Positions 1 through 8,073 are shown, counted from the stretch's first letter. The stretch is DNA of 19,657 nt from Eubacterium limosum (GCA_959020865.1 CAUEUD010000051.1:1-19657), one strand, 5' to 3'. Made by a program: numbers and translations. Notes: generated from the letters alone by a model not told the origin.

Positions 1-50
1 CAGTTGAATAATTTATATTACTTTTTCACTTTTAAGTTTCTTTTTTTATT

Positions 51-83
51 ATGCAAAAGAGTTGGACTAGAACTCTTTTGCAT
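51..83. terminator. Hairpin after the glycyl-radical enzyme gene
   Basis: A perfect 13-bp stem (51-63 with 71-83) encloses a 7-base loop, about 30 bases past the stop of the glycyl-radical enzyme gene. In the direction of that gene the stem is followed by A-rich rather than T-rich sequence, so it is not a canonical intrinsic terminator on that strand. On the plus strand it is followed by ATTTTATTT, a poor T-tract. It may protect the 3' end of the operon mRNA, or terminate a convergent gene to the left of the window. The structure is certain; the role is inferred. Confidence 0.5.
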
Positions 84-114
84 ATTTTATTTATCATCCT
101 TTACCGATAATTAC

Positions 115-2475
115 TTACAGACCCTGCTGAGCTGTCCTTGCAATAACATTTTCCTGAACATCTTTATCCAGCTCAATAAAATACGCAGAATAGCCTGCAA
201 CCCGAACCATCAAATTACGATGCTTTTCTGGATGAACCTGAGCATCTCTTAATGTTTCTTCATCCACAACATTTATCTGAACATGTTCTCCGTATTCGTC
301 AAAGTAAGATTTAATCAAAGTTCCAAGAATATTCAGACCTTTTTCTCCCTTAACGATAACCGGATCAAACTTCTGATTAAGCAATGTGCCAATTAAAGGA
401 CGAAATTGATCAATTTTAGAAACTGAACGCAAAGCCGCTGTCGGCCCATTGACATCCCTTGATGCTGCTGGTGAAGCATTATCTGCTAATGCTTCAAAGG
501 CATGGCGTCCATCAGGCGTAGCTCCAACACTTTTTCCCTGAAGAACATTAAAGGACTGTGAAAGAACTGACAAAACGTACTTACCATTTCTTGAATCGGG
601 ATATTTTTCAATTTCATCTGTTGCGATCTCCACAATTTTTCGTGCAATCTCATCAACGTAGTCATCATCATTGCCATATTTAGGCGCATCGTTCATGAGC
701 ATCTGACGCAAAGGTTCCTGATTCTTAAAGTCATCTGCAATGGCAGCCTTAAGTTCGCTAAAACTTATCTTATGTTCATCATAAACGAATTTTTTGATCG
801 CCGCGATTGAATCCGCCGCGTTAGCCATTGCTGTGATAAATGAACCTGAAAAATTATATTTCGCTCCACCTTCCTGCAGTGTTTTTCCTTTTTCAATGCA
901 ATCATCTACCAAACTGGAAGATAATAATGCCGGAACCATATTAGCCTGACAGGCACCCACAATATTGTAAGCCTCACACATCAGCTTTGTAAAATATTCC
1001 ATTTGTTTTTGATAAGCATCCATAAAATCATCAAAAGACTCAAAGCTGTTTGGATCACCCGTTCTAAGCCCAATCTGTTTTTCGGTTAACGGATCAATGC
1101 CATCATTTAACACAAATTCAACAAGCTTCACGGTATTAATATAGCCGACAACTGGTCGACCATCTGTTTTCCCGGTAACATAATTTTCAACGCAGCCTTC
1201 AATACTCCAGTCTCTGGCCTCCTTAATGGTAGCTCCCTTAGAGAGAACAAGTGGAATGATCAGCTTATCATTAAACATTGCCGGTGTCGCAAGACCCGCC
1301 TGTATCATTGTAAGCGCCTTTTCAAAAAATTCGTCGTTAATGCCATCATGATAACGGAAAGATATGGTGGGCTGTGTCGTTTTCACCTCACTGGTTGCCT
1401 GAAGAATACAAAACGAAAACTCATTAACAGCATCCTTGCCATCCGGCGTTACACCCCCCACCGCACAGTTTTGCCACATGGGATATCCCGCAAAAGCTTG
1501 TGCATCAAAGTCATCACGCACTTTAATAATTTCTGTTATTTTAATCCACAGACACTCAATATACTCGACGCATTGATCAAAAGTTATATTGCCTTCTTCA
1601 ATATCTTTTTTGTAGAAGGGGTACATCGTTTGATCAAACCGCCCAAGGCCAATAGAGTGCCCATTTGTCTCGATCTGCATAATCAAATGCATAAACCAGA
1701 AAAATTGAAGTGCTTCATAAGTTGTCTGTGGTGGATTTTCTGGAACGTTCGAGCAATTGCTGGCAATTTGCAAAAGCTCATTTTTTCGTTTTGGGTCACT
1801 TTCCTTTTCGGCCATTTCTTTGGCCAGCTTTTCATAGCGGTGAGCAAAGTCTATACAGGATTCACAGGAAATAATAACGCCCTGCCAAAAATCAATCTGA
1901 CGCTGTGTTTCATGATTGACATAATCAACGGATTCGATTTTTTTCTGCGCATTTTCAATAATTCCTTTTAATCCCAATTTAAAAACTTTTGGGTAATTGG
2001 GAACAACATGGCCTGTTGAGGTTGTCCTTGAACCAACGGATAAAACTCCCAGTTGTTCCGCTTCCAGTACTTCCTCTGTCAACTTTTCATCAACGAGCTC
2101 TTTAAAGCTGTTATCCTTCCAAAACTCAAGATCTTCGAGCAGTCTTTTTTTGTTTTCGTCACTGATGAATAAAGGATCCGTTTGTCTGGTGGAAAAGGTG
2201 TCAATTGTATCAATAATCCAATTTGCACCAAATTCAGGAAATACCGGAACTCCTCGATATTCCTTGGCTTGGTTACCGGCAAACAATTCATCGTCCGCAA
2301 TATATATTGTCATATTTTCCAGCAGATACTTTAATAGCTTAGCACGTCTGAGCATTGGCGTATCACAGGAACACTGCCTGTAGAATTTTGTGATTAATTC
2401 TGCGCGTTCCACGCAAATATGTGGTTTGGTTTCCCGCATTCTATCTCTTAATTTTTCTACGCGTTTGGTTATCAT
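115..2475 (-). CDS. Glycyl-radical enzyme (lyase/dehydratase class), substrate unknown
   Basis: This is a 786-residue glycyl-radical enzyme of the pyruvate formate-lyase superfamily. The thiyl cysteine is C428 in the motif EGCVE, with the acid/base glutamate E430 two residues on. The radical glycine is G761 in RVAGYSAYF, 26 residues from the C-terminus. The C-x-E arrangement is shared by glycerol/propanediol dehydratases, choline TMA-lyase, hydroxyproline dehydratase and arylacetate decarboxylases; pyruvate formate-lyase itself has a Cys-Cys pair, so PFL activity is unlikely. An N-terminal GHVVPNY segment also fits this group. After the active cysteine it reads ENYVTGKTDGRP, which I cannot assign to any characterised subclass. 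An upstream in-frame ATG exists at 2490, but GGAGGAG lies just before the ATG at 2475, so that start is chosen. Its activase ends at 2501, just upstream, and the gene closes the operon. Family is certain; the reaction is not. Confidence 0.95.
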   Translation of the reverse strand: MITKRVEKLRDRMRETKPHICVERAELITKFYRQCSCDTPMLRRAKLLKYLLENMTIYIADDELFAGNQAKEYRGVPVFPEFGANWIIDTIDTFSTRQTDPLFISDENKKRLLEDLEFWKDNSFKELVDEKLTEEVLEAEQLGVLSVGSRTTSTGHVVPNYPKVFKLGLKGIIENAQKKIESVDYVNHETQRQIDFWQGVIISCESCIDFAHRYEKLAKEMAEKESDPKRKNELLQIASNCSNVPENPPQTTYEALQFFWFMHLIMQIETNGHSIGLGRFDQTMYPFYKKDIEEGNITFDQCVEYIECLWIKITEIIKVRDDFDAQAFAGYPMWQNCAVGGVTPDGKDAVNEFSFCILQATSEVKTTQPTISFRYHDGINDEFFEKALTMIQAGLATPAMFNDKLIIPLVLSKGATIKEARDWSIEGCVENYVTGKTDGRPVVGYINTVKLVEFVLNDGIDPLTEKQIGLRTGDPNSFESFDDFMDAYQKQMEYFTKLMCEAYNIVGACQANMVPALLSSSLVDDCIEKGKTLQEGGAKYNFSGSFITAMANAADSIAAIKKFVYDEHKISFSELKAAIADDFKNQEPLRQMLMNDAPKYGNDDDYVDEIARKIVEIATDEIEKYPDSRNGKYVLSVLSQSFNVLQGKSVGATPDGRHAFEALADNASPAASRDVNGPTAALRSVSKIDQFRPLIGTLLNQKFDPVIVKGEKGLNILGTLIKSYFDEYGEHVQINVVDEETLRDAQVHPEKHRNLMVRVAGYSAYFIELDKDVQENVIARTAQQGL

Positions 2476-2500
2476 TCTATACTCCTCCATTAATTTTCAG

Positions 2501-3460
2501 CTATTTATGCTGTTCAAACCAACATTTCTTCCCGGCCGGTACCAAAATTTTATTTATATAATCCACGTATTCCAGCATCTTTTCATCTTCTGGGCTGTTA
2601 ACATTCTTTAACTCATACTTCCTTCCAAGCATTTCATATTTATGGACCCCCAAAGCATGGTATGCCAGCAACTCAATGCCTTCTGCATGGTCAACAGACG
2701 CTACCAGCTCAGCTATCCTTTTAAAATTTTCCTGCCGGTCATTATAGCCCGGAATTACTGGAACCCGTACTATTATTTTATTTCCAAAGGAATCAATCTT
2801 TTTAAAATTCTCAATGATTTTCTCATTTCCTCGTCCTGTTAATATCTCATGTTTTTTTGAGTCGATCTCTTTAATATCCATAAAGATTAAATCTATATAT
2901 TTCAGTGCTGGCGCAAAGCGCTGAAAGTTTGCATAACCACAGGTTTCCACAGCTACATTGATTCCTAGTTTTTTACACTCCCGAGCCGCATTCAAAAGAA
3001 ATTCAGGATGTGTTAACGGTTCGCCTCCCGAAAAGGTAACGCCTCCATTCGAATTATTATAGTAGACCTTATCGCGACGTACCTTTTCCATGAGCTTTTC
3101 AACGGACATCTCTTCCCCGACCATACGTTTTGACTTTGCATAACATACTTCAGTACAGATGCCGCACACATTACAAACCGCTCTGTCAATGACGCCATGA
3201 CCGTTTTTGTCCAGTACGATACATTGTTCTGGACATTTTTCAATACAGACACCACATCCTATACAATGTGACTGCGTATCCGCAATCTCTTTCCCATATT
3301 CCTGTGACTCCGGATTTGCACACCACAGACATTTTAATGGACATCCTTTTAAAAAAACGATTGTACGTATTCCAGGGCCATCATGAATTGAGCACTTTTG
3401 GATATTAAATACCAACGCTGTGTCTTTATTGTTCCAATGCGGGTTCATTTTCATTATCAT
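2501..3460 (-). CDS. Glycyl-radical enzyme activating enzyme (radical SAM)
   Basis: This protein makes the glycyl radical on its partner enzyme by reductive cleavage of S-adenosylmethionine. The radical-SAM cluster motif CPLKCLWC (CxxxCxxC) lies at about residues 40-47, directly after the family signature SIHDGPGIRT. A two-cluster ferredoxin insert follows, CIGCGVCIEKC at about 66-76 and CNVCGICTEVC at about 96-106. The GGE motif (FSGGEPL) binds the SAM amino group. The insert is typical of activases for lyase/dehydratase-type enzymes, whereas PFL activase lacks it, which supports the call on the downstream gene. The start is uncertain: TTG at 3487, ATG at 3460 and ATG at 3448 are in frame, none with a strong ribosome site. 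ATG 3460, after an A/G-rich stretch, is chosen and overlaps the end of the transporter gene by about 35 bases, implying translational coupling. Confidence 0.93.
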   Translation of the reverse strand: MIMKMNPHWNNKDTALVFNIQKCSIHDGPGIRTIVFLKGCPLKCLWCANPESQEYGKEIADTQSHCIGCGVCIEKCPEQCIVLDKNGHGVIDRAVCNVCGICTEVCYAKSKRMVGEEMSVEKLMEKVRRDKVYYNNSNGGVTFSGGEPLTHPEFLLNAARECKKLGINVAVETCGYANFQRFAPALKYIDLIFMDIKEIDSKKHEILTGRGNEKIIENFKKIDSFGNKIIVRVPVIPGYNDRQENFKRIAELVASVDHAEGIELLAYHALGVHKYEMLGRKYELKNVNSPEDEKMLEYVDYINKILVPAGKKCWFEQHK

Positions 3461-4877
3461 TTTTCTTTTTAGTGTAAAGCACACCAAATCCTGTTACCGC
3501 ACAGATAACCGCAAATATTGGCGTTGCATATCCCATTAAGTAGTAAGGCGCATACTCTGCAACAGCCACCCCTAATGTTAGGGAACAATAAATACCATTC
3601 GTTCCCCAGGGAACAAGCGGTGCCATAACTGTCGCACCATCCTGAATGGTTCGACCAAGAACACGCCGGTCAATACCTTGTTCGTCAAATTTTCTACCCA
3701 TAGCATTGGCTGGAAGCAGCATCGCTAAATAAGGGTCTGCTGCGAAAAAGCTTAATGCAATTGCCATAACCAGTGTTGTTGTAATAAGTCCGGCACGATT
3801 TTTTGTTATTCCGCTGATCTTGCCAATAACAATACTCATTACTCCTGTGCGTTCCAGACAACCGGCGAGAGCCAGCGAGAAAAGCATCAGCATAACTGTC
3901 GATGTCATCGAATTTAAACCGCCGCGAGTTAACAGGCTGTCAATAACGTCTACACCTGTCTCTGAGACATATCCTGAATGCATAAAAGTTAAGCAGGAAG
4001 CTAAATTTTGGCCTTGGACAATAAATGTGAAAAACGCTCCCATCAATGACGCAATAATCATTGTCGGAATGGCAGGTACCTTTAAAATAATCATTGCCAA
4101 TAACAAAATTAGTGGTATTATTAATACAGGTGAAAGATTAAAGGAAGAAGCAAGCCCATCCGTAATGGCCTGTATCTGTGATATATCTGCCGTGCCCGAG
4201 CCATATCTAAATCCAAGGAAAACAAAGACAACTGCGCTGACAAGCAGAGAAGGACCCGTGGTATAAATCATTGCGCGTACCACTTCATAAAGTCCGCCTT
4301 TTGACACAGCTGCAGCAAAATTTGTTGTATCGGAAACCGGCGATTGCTTATCACCAAAATAAGCACCGCAAAGAATCGCGCCGGCAGTGAGACCTGCCGG
4401 GATTCCCAAACCAATTCCGACCCCCATAAAGGCAACTCCAATTGTACCAACGGTTGTCCATGAGGACCCTGTTACAACAGACATGATGCAGCACAACAGC
4501 AGAATGGATAACAAAAACCATTGCGGTGAGAAAATTTTGAGTCCATAATATATAACTAATGGCACAGTACCGCTGGACATCCAGGTTCCAACAGTAACCC
4601 CAATCAGGCAAATAATCAAAATAGCCTCTATGGATTCCGAAATGCTCTTACAGATACTATCGCGCATATCTTTCCATGGAATACGCAGATAAACACTGTA
4701 AACTAAAAGGACTGTGACACTCATCAAAATTGGAATATGAGGGTCTAGTTTAAGGCCTACCACGCCGATTAACAGAACCCCGATTGCAGCTATCAAAACA
4801 ATGACAGACATTCCAAAAGTCGTTTCTCTTTCTGGTTTAACTTCTTTTGCTGTTTGGTTATTTTTAAATAGTTTCAT
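3426..4877 (-). CDS. nhaC: NhaC-family Na+/H+ antiporter-type transporter
   Basis: This is a polytopic inner-membrane protein of about 483 residues with roughly a dozen hydrophobic segments and family blocks such as GSSWTTVGTIG, FGDKQSPVSDTTNFAA and APLVPWGTNGIY, typical of the NhaC branch of the ion-transporter superfamily. Characterised NhaC-like proteins exchange Na+ and H+, and relatives exchange organic acids such as malate and lactate. Its place between a dehydrogenase-like gene and a glycyl-radical activase makes a substrate or product carrier more likely than a housekeeping antiporter; that is inference. The longest frame begins with GTG at 4901, but the ATG at 4877 has an AAGAAAGAG ribosome site and is preferred. 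A short charged C-terminal tail overlaps the start of the activase gene. Confidence 0.88.
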   Translation of the reverse strand: MKLFKNNQTAKEVKPERETTFGMSVIVLIAAIGVLLIGVVGLKLDPHIPILMSVTVLLVYSVYLRIPWKDMRDSICKSISESIEAILIICLIGVTVGTWMSSGTVPLVIYYGLKIFSPQWFLLSILLLCCIMSVVTGSSWTTVGTIGVAFMGVGIGLGIPAGLTAGAILCGAYFGDKQSPVSDTTNFAAAVSKGGLYEVVRAMIYTTGPSLLVSAVVFVFLGFRYGSGTADISQIQAITDGLASSFNLSPVLIIPLILLLAMIILKVPAIPTMIIASLMGAFFTFIVQGQNLASCLTFMHSGYVSETGVDVIDSLLTRGGLNSMTSTVMLMLFSLALAGCLERTGVMSIVIGKISGITKNRAGLITTTLVMAIALSFFAADPYLAMLLPANAMGRKFDEQGIDRRVLGRTIQDGATVMAPLVPWGTNGIYCSLTLGVAVAEYAPYYLMGYATPIFAVICAVTGFGVLYTKKKNDNENEPALEQ

Positions 4878-4907
4878 GGTTTTCTCTTTCTTAAATTTCA
4901 CTTACCT

Positions 4908-4935
4908 GCGAAGAGGTTGTCGCGAGCCTTTTCGC
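4908..4935. other. Intra-operon hairpin before the transporter gene
   Basis: GCGAA (4908-4912) pairs with TTCGC (4931-4935), extended by AGG/CCT after one mismatch, around a loop of about ten bases. It sits between the dehydrogenase-like gene and nhaC. No T-tract follows on the coding strand, so it could be an mRNA processing or stability element rather than a terminator. The pairing is visible; any function is a guess. Confidence 0.35.
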
Positions 4936-4948
4936 ATTTTTTGAACCG

Positions 4949-5851
4949 TTATACGTCCGCTTTTTTTTGATAGTCCTCAATATTTTTAATTACTTTCTGG
5001 CTCAATCTAACTTTTGACAAAGCAGACGATCCTGCCGCCTTATTTGGGCAAAAAACATTTGGATAGTTTGAGAATTCTTTTGATCCAAGCCCTCCCAATG
5101 TATCACTCAAAACGTAGTTCTTCTCATTCTTCAGCCATTCTTTCAGTGCACTTATATCGTGTGATGGCCCGATTGATGTATTCACAAAAATCTTCCCATT
5201 ACCAAAAATTTCAAATTCGCGCTCGTTCATCAGGATCACGTTTTTATTTAAACAGGTACATAAAATGTCTACTTTTTCAAGCAGTTTGTCTTTGGGAAGC
5301 CATATAAAACCTTCCTGCTCTTCAACATCTGGTTTTCTTGTCCGGCTAAAATAATGCACATTTGCACCAAAGAATTTCAAGGCTTTAGCGACCATTGTTC
5401 CACTGGTTCCCAGTCCCATAATACCAACGTTTATATTTGTCAGTTCCATCGGCGCACTCTTCCACATAGTGCCGCCAAACCCGTGCAGCAATCGGACAAG
5501 CTCGCTGATTACATATTCTGGCACGCCTTCATCGCCATAATCACGGACCCCTTTAACCACAATTCCTTTTTCCTCTGCCGCAGCGATATCCACATTGGCG
5601 TTCTCCGGTGCGTACAGGCTGCAGCACATCCCAATATACTTAATATTCGGGCAGGCATTCAGCACCTCACTGTCAATCTGGCTGGTATAGCTTAGAAGCA
5701 CTGCGTCGGCATCGCCGATCCGTTTGATAATCGCCGCATTATCCTCTGGAATACTGTAGTAAAACTGTACTTTTTCTGCATACTGCGACAGCCTGTTTTC
5801 TGCTTCCGGTGTCAGATTCAACCGTTCAATTGCCACCATTTTTTTGAACAT
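4949..5851 (-). CDS. D-2-hydroxyacid dehydrogenase-fold protein lacking catalytic residues
   Basis: This 300-residue protein has the layout of the phosphoglycerate/D-lactate dehydrogenase family: a split N-terminal domain with the ACPNIKYIGM block (66-75), an NAD-binding Rossmann turn GLGTSG at 146-151 and the late block NTSIG at 224-228. In active members that block reads N-T/S-x-R-G and provides the substrate-binding arginine; here the position is isoleucine (I227). The usual glutamate after the aspartate strand is absent (SDTLGGLG, 249-256). The catalytic histidine of the 'PHIAGSS' block is asparagine (N270 in CPNKAAGSS). The nucleotide site is thus kept while all three catalytic residues are lost. 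It may bind NAD(H) as a sensor or scaffold, or catalyse a different reaction. The ATG at 5851 follows AAGGGG at good spacing. It lies 35 bases after the DUF362 gene in the same operon. Confidence 0.85.
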   Translation of the reverse strand: MFKKMVAIERLNLTPEAENRLSQYAEKVQFYYSIPEDNAAIIKRIGDADAVLLSYTSQIDSEVLNACPNIKYIGMCCSLYAPENANVDIAAAEEKGIVVKGVRDYGDEGVPEYVISELVRLLHGFGGTMWKSAPMELTNINVGIMGLGTSGTMVAKALKFFGANVHYFSRTRKPDVEEQEGFIWLPKDKLLEKVDILCTCLNKNVILMNEREFEIFGNGKIFVNTSIGPSHDISALKEWLKNEKNYVLSDTLGGLGSKEFSNYPNVFCPNKAAGSSALSKVRLSQKVIKNIEDYQKKADV

Positions 5852-5886
5852 ACTTTTTCCCCTTATATAAGCCTTTTCTACTAAAA

Positions 5887-7092
5887 CTAGTTTATCTTTT
5901 CTTCATCCGCATCGCTGTATCTCCGGCCAACCTTCACTTCATCGCCGACAATACCCTGTACAACAAAAACATTTCCCGGAGGACACCCCTTTACGGAACG
6001 GCCCTTACCCTTGAGCGGATTGGTGCATTTTCCGATTAACACAGTGTTTTCCGGCGTGGATTCCGGCGGCAGTTCTTCTTCTTTTACCGGCCCCACTACC
6101 AAAATTTTTCCTTCCAGATACTGGGTTAATTCCTGGCTTTTCAAATCCATCAATGAGCTGATAACGGTATTTCGACAGCCTGTACAGGCTCCTTCAGCAA
6201 AAATCAGCTTATATGGCGGCAGGCCTTCAATTTCTACTTCACTCGAGCGTTTGAAACGGTGTTTAACGTCTTCAATGGGTTTTCCTTTGATCTCAATTTT
6301 ATCAAGATCCATTTCTCCAAGCCCTCTGGCATTCGCCTCAACCGTCAGCATTGGCTCATCCACCTTGTAGCCCATAATAACACTGGCTACCGCGTCACAA
6401 GCGACAACATCCTTTGAAGCGACAATGAGATCCATTACAACCGTTTCGCCAAAAATCGGCCCCAGACCTTGCTGACAAAATGTACCGTCAATAACATTGA
6501 GGACAGGCTTTACCGTCTGGATAATGTCGATGACACCGTTTATGACGCCAATGGAATGAAACTCCTTTTTCTGTACATCTCCGATCAGCCCTTTAAGATT
6601 TTTTAGTCCAAGGGTAACCTCTGTCTGGTCATGTGTTTTCATAACAGGCACTGTGATAATGGCGTCGGCCTCTGCCACAACATCCCAGGAGCTCAGCTCA
6701 CTGATCAGTTTTCCGTCCGGCACAGGGATTTTAACTTTTTTTGCCTGCTTTTTTAAGTCGATAACTGAATAGCCTTCTTCGCGCAGCTGGTCATACCCGC
6801 ACGCTTTTATGACTTCCTCGGTATCAACGCCTGCTGCGCTGGACTCCGCGATGATCGGTACCCCTCCTTCATCTTTCACCATCTCTGCAATGGCTTTAAC
6901 GACTTCCCAACGTGTAACACCACCGGACAAGCGGTCATCAGGGACGGCCACCAGATTGGGCTTAATTAGGACTTTGTACCCTGGCTTTACGATGTCACTG
7001 AGACCGCCGCAATCCGCAATGGCTTTCTGCACAGATGCCTGAATACTTGCATAATCGTTTCCTTCAGTTTTTTGAATCGATACTACTGACAT
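5887..7092 (-). CDS. DUF362 protein with C-terminal cysteine domain
   Basis: The first about 250 residues match the DUF362 family, which has no single agreed function: VLIKPNLV at 41-48, a GVTRWEVV block, the VPVMKTHDQTEVTLGLKNLKG segment starting near 148, and DAVAS at 233-237. Many DUF362 proteins carry a classical 2[4Fe-4S] ferredoxin module. This one instead has CTGC (C303, C306), C356 and C370 (VKGCPPGN) in its last 100 residues, a spacing that could bind one cluster but is not ferredoxin-like. It is the first gene of the operon, behind a consensus promoter and the shared operator, and has an AGGAG ribosome site. A role in electron transfer to, or maturation of, the downstream radical enzymes is possible but unproven. 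Confidence 0.85.
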   Translation of the reverse strand: MSVVSIQKTEGNDYASIQASVQKAIADCGGLSDIVKPGYKVLIKPNLVAVPDDRLSGGVTRWEVVKAIAEMVKDEGGVPIIAESSAAGVDTEEVIKACGYDQLREEGYSVIDLKKQAKKVKIPVPDGKLISELSSWDVVAEADAIITVPVMKTHDQTEVTLGLKNLKGLIGDVQKKEFHSIGVINGVIDIIQTVKPVLNVIDGTFCQQGLGPIFGETVVMDLIVASKDVVACDAVASVIMGYKVDEPMLTVEANARGLGEMDLDKIEIKGKPIEDVKHRFKRSSEVEIEGLPPYKLIFAEGACTGCRNTVISSLMDLKSQELTQYLEGKILVVGPVKEEELPPESTPENTVLIGKCTNPLKGKGRSVKGCPPGNVFVVQGIVGDEVKVGRRYSDADEEKIN

Positions 7093-7134
7093 TCCTTTTA
7101 CTCCTTTCTGCTTTGCTGGAACGCTTTTAATGCG

Positions 7135-7162
7135 ATTCCACTATATGGAATCATTAATTCCA
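7135..7162. promoter_or_regulatory. Three-half-site operator of the DUF362-GRE operon
   Basis: Three alternating half-sites, ATTCCA (7135-7140), TGGAAT (7146-7151) and ATTCCA (7157-7162), begin exactly 11 bases apart, one helical turn. The two inner ones form a perfect 9-5-9 palindrome (7143-7165, centre CATTA) and the two outer ones a perfect 7-5-7 palindrome (7134-7152). It lies just downstream of the promoter and shares a 20-base identical run, GGAATCATTAATTCCATATT, with the site before the porC gene. GGAA...TTCC half-sites resemble IclR-family operators, so the IclR protein encoded at 8121-8960 is the likely binder (inference). Confidence 0.8.
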
Positions 7163-7174
7163 TATTATAGTAAG

Positions 7175-7203
7175 ATTATATCTGGTATCCACACAATTGT
7201 CAA
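7175..7203 (-). promoter_or_regulatory. Promoter of the DUF362-GRE operon
   Basis: On the minus strand there is a perfect -35 TTGACA (7203-7198), a 17-base spacer and a perfect -10 TATAAT (7180-7175). Transcription should start near 7168, at the edge of the operator, so a bound repressor would block initiation or early elongation. The spacer holds TGGATACCA, a near copy of half of the palindrome at the gntR promoter. Confidence 0.85.
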
Positions 7204-7262
7204 TATGAAATTTATTGTAAAAACCATATCCTTAAAATGCAGAGCTGTCTTTAAATCCGCCG

Positions 7263-7949
7263 TTACATGATTCTCTCATTATAAAAACGAACTGCTTCCA
7301 ACGCTTCTTCAACGCCAGAGGCAAGGTGCTCGTTTTTCAATTGGTATAGTGCATCATCATAATGATTCTCCCTGATACCGATGATGATTTTTCTCATGCT
7401 TTCAATGACCTGTTGTGCATAATCGTTATCCCTTTTGCGATACTTAAAAATCAAAACCATCATTCTCACAAGCTCATCCTGAAGGTTGAGGTAAATCTGA
7501 TCGATCCTTTTATTGTCTAAAACACTGACCATTGTCCGGTGCACCTCGCTGTCCGCATATTCAAAGGCATAATAATCATGGTAACTGGCCTTCATACGGA
7601 CAAATTTTTCTTCAAGCTTAAATGAAAAATCCCAATTCAACTTTTTTTCAAAAATGGTGTCCAGAGCCTTGACCTCCAGAATCTCCCGGATTTCGTAAAT
7701 CTCCCTCACATCCTTTACTGAAATTCCCTTCACATAAACTTTTTTGCGGAACCCGGTCTCAATCCATCCCTCATTGGTTAGTTTTTGGATCGCGATATGA
7801 ACCGGCATGCGGCTTACTGAAAATTCCTCAGCCAGTTTTGCTTCGGTAATAGCGATCCCTGGGGGATAATCAAGTGTCAGTATCCTATCCTTAATTTGTG
7901 AGTACACTTGCTCCGTCAGTGATTTCTCCTCTTTATGTTCTTCTTTCAT
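7263..7949 (-). CDS. GntR-family (FCD-type) transcriptional regulator
   Basis: This is a repressor-type regulator of about 228 residues. The winged helix-turn-helix includes ITEAKLAEEFSVSRMPVHIAIQKL and the wing GWIETGFRKKVYVKG. The C-terminal all-helical FCD ligand domain starts at VREIYEIREILEVKALD and keeps the Asp/His pattern (DSEVHRTM, later ENH and NEHLASG) that binds metal and small carboxylates in FCD proteins. Effectors of the family are often organic or amino acids. The first ATG (7973) lacks a ribosome site, whereas the ATG at 7949 follows GGAGGAG, so the shorter form is chosen. The gene has its own promoter with a TTTTGGTATACCAAAA palindrome, suggesting autoregulation. There is no clear terminator before the DUF362 operon, so read-through is possible. 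Confidence 0.9.
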   Translation of the reverse strand: MKEEHKEEKSLTEQVYSQIKDRILTLDYPPGIAITEAKLAEEFSVSRMPVHIAIQKLTNEGWIETGFRKKVYVKGISVKDVREIYEIREILEVKALDTIFEKKLNWDFSFKLEEKFVRMKASYHDYYAFEYADSEVHRTMVSVLDNKRIDQIYLNLQDELVRMMVLIFKYRKRDNDYAQQVIESMRKIIIGIRENHYDDALYQLKNEHLASGVEEALEAVRFYNERIM

Positions 7950-7979
7950 AGCTCCTCCTACTTTTGTATTCATAATATT

Positions 7980-7995
7980 TTTTGGTATACCAAAA
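7980..7995. promoter_or_regulatory. GntR/FCD-type palindromic operator at gntR
   Basis: TTTTGGTATACCAAAA is a perfect 16-base palindrome, between the -10 box and the chosen start codon of the GntR gene. The core TGGTATACCA matches the operator style of FCD-type GntR regulators (UxuR/ExuR-like). Position and core suggest autorepression. Confidence 0.7.
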
Positions 7996-8009
7996 TTATT
8001 TATGTATTC

Positions 8010-8038
8010 ATAGTATTACTTTCCTGTTTTTTTGTCAA
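8010..8038 (-). promoter_or_regulatory. Promoter of the gntR-type gene
   Basis: On the minus strand TTGACA (8038-8033), a 17-base spacer and TACTAT (8015-8010, 4 of 6 consensus bases) precede the GntR gene. The palindrome at 7980-7995 follows about 15 bases downstream of the -10 box. Confidence 0.65.
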
Positions 8039-8073
8039 GCTATTTTCGTAATTTATTGCTTTTATCCAAATTA

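Noticed and set aside
1348..1971. 207-codon plus-strand open frame opposite the glycyl-radical enzyme gene
   Set aside because: It lies wholly inside the conserved coding sequence on the other strand and encodes no recognisable protein.
115..2475. Pyruvate formate-lyase
   Set aside because: The active site is Cys-Val-Glu rather than the Cys-Cys pair of PFL, and the activase carries the ferredoxin insert absent from PFL activase.
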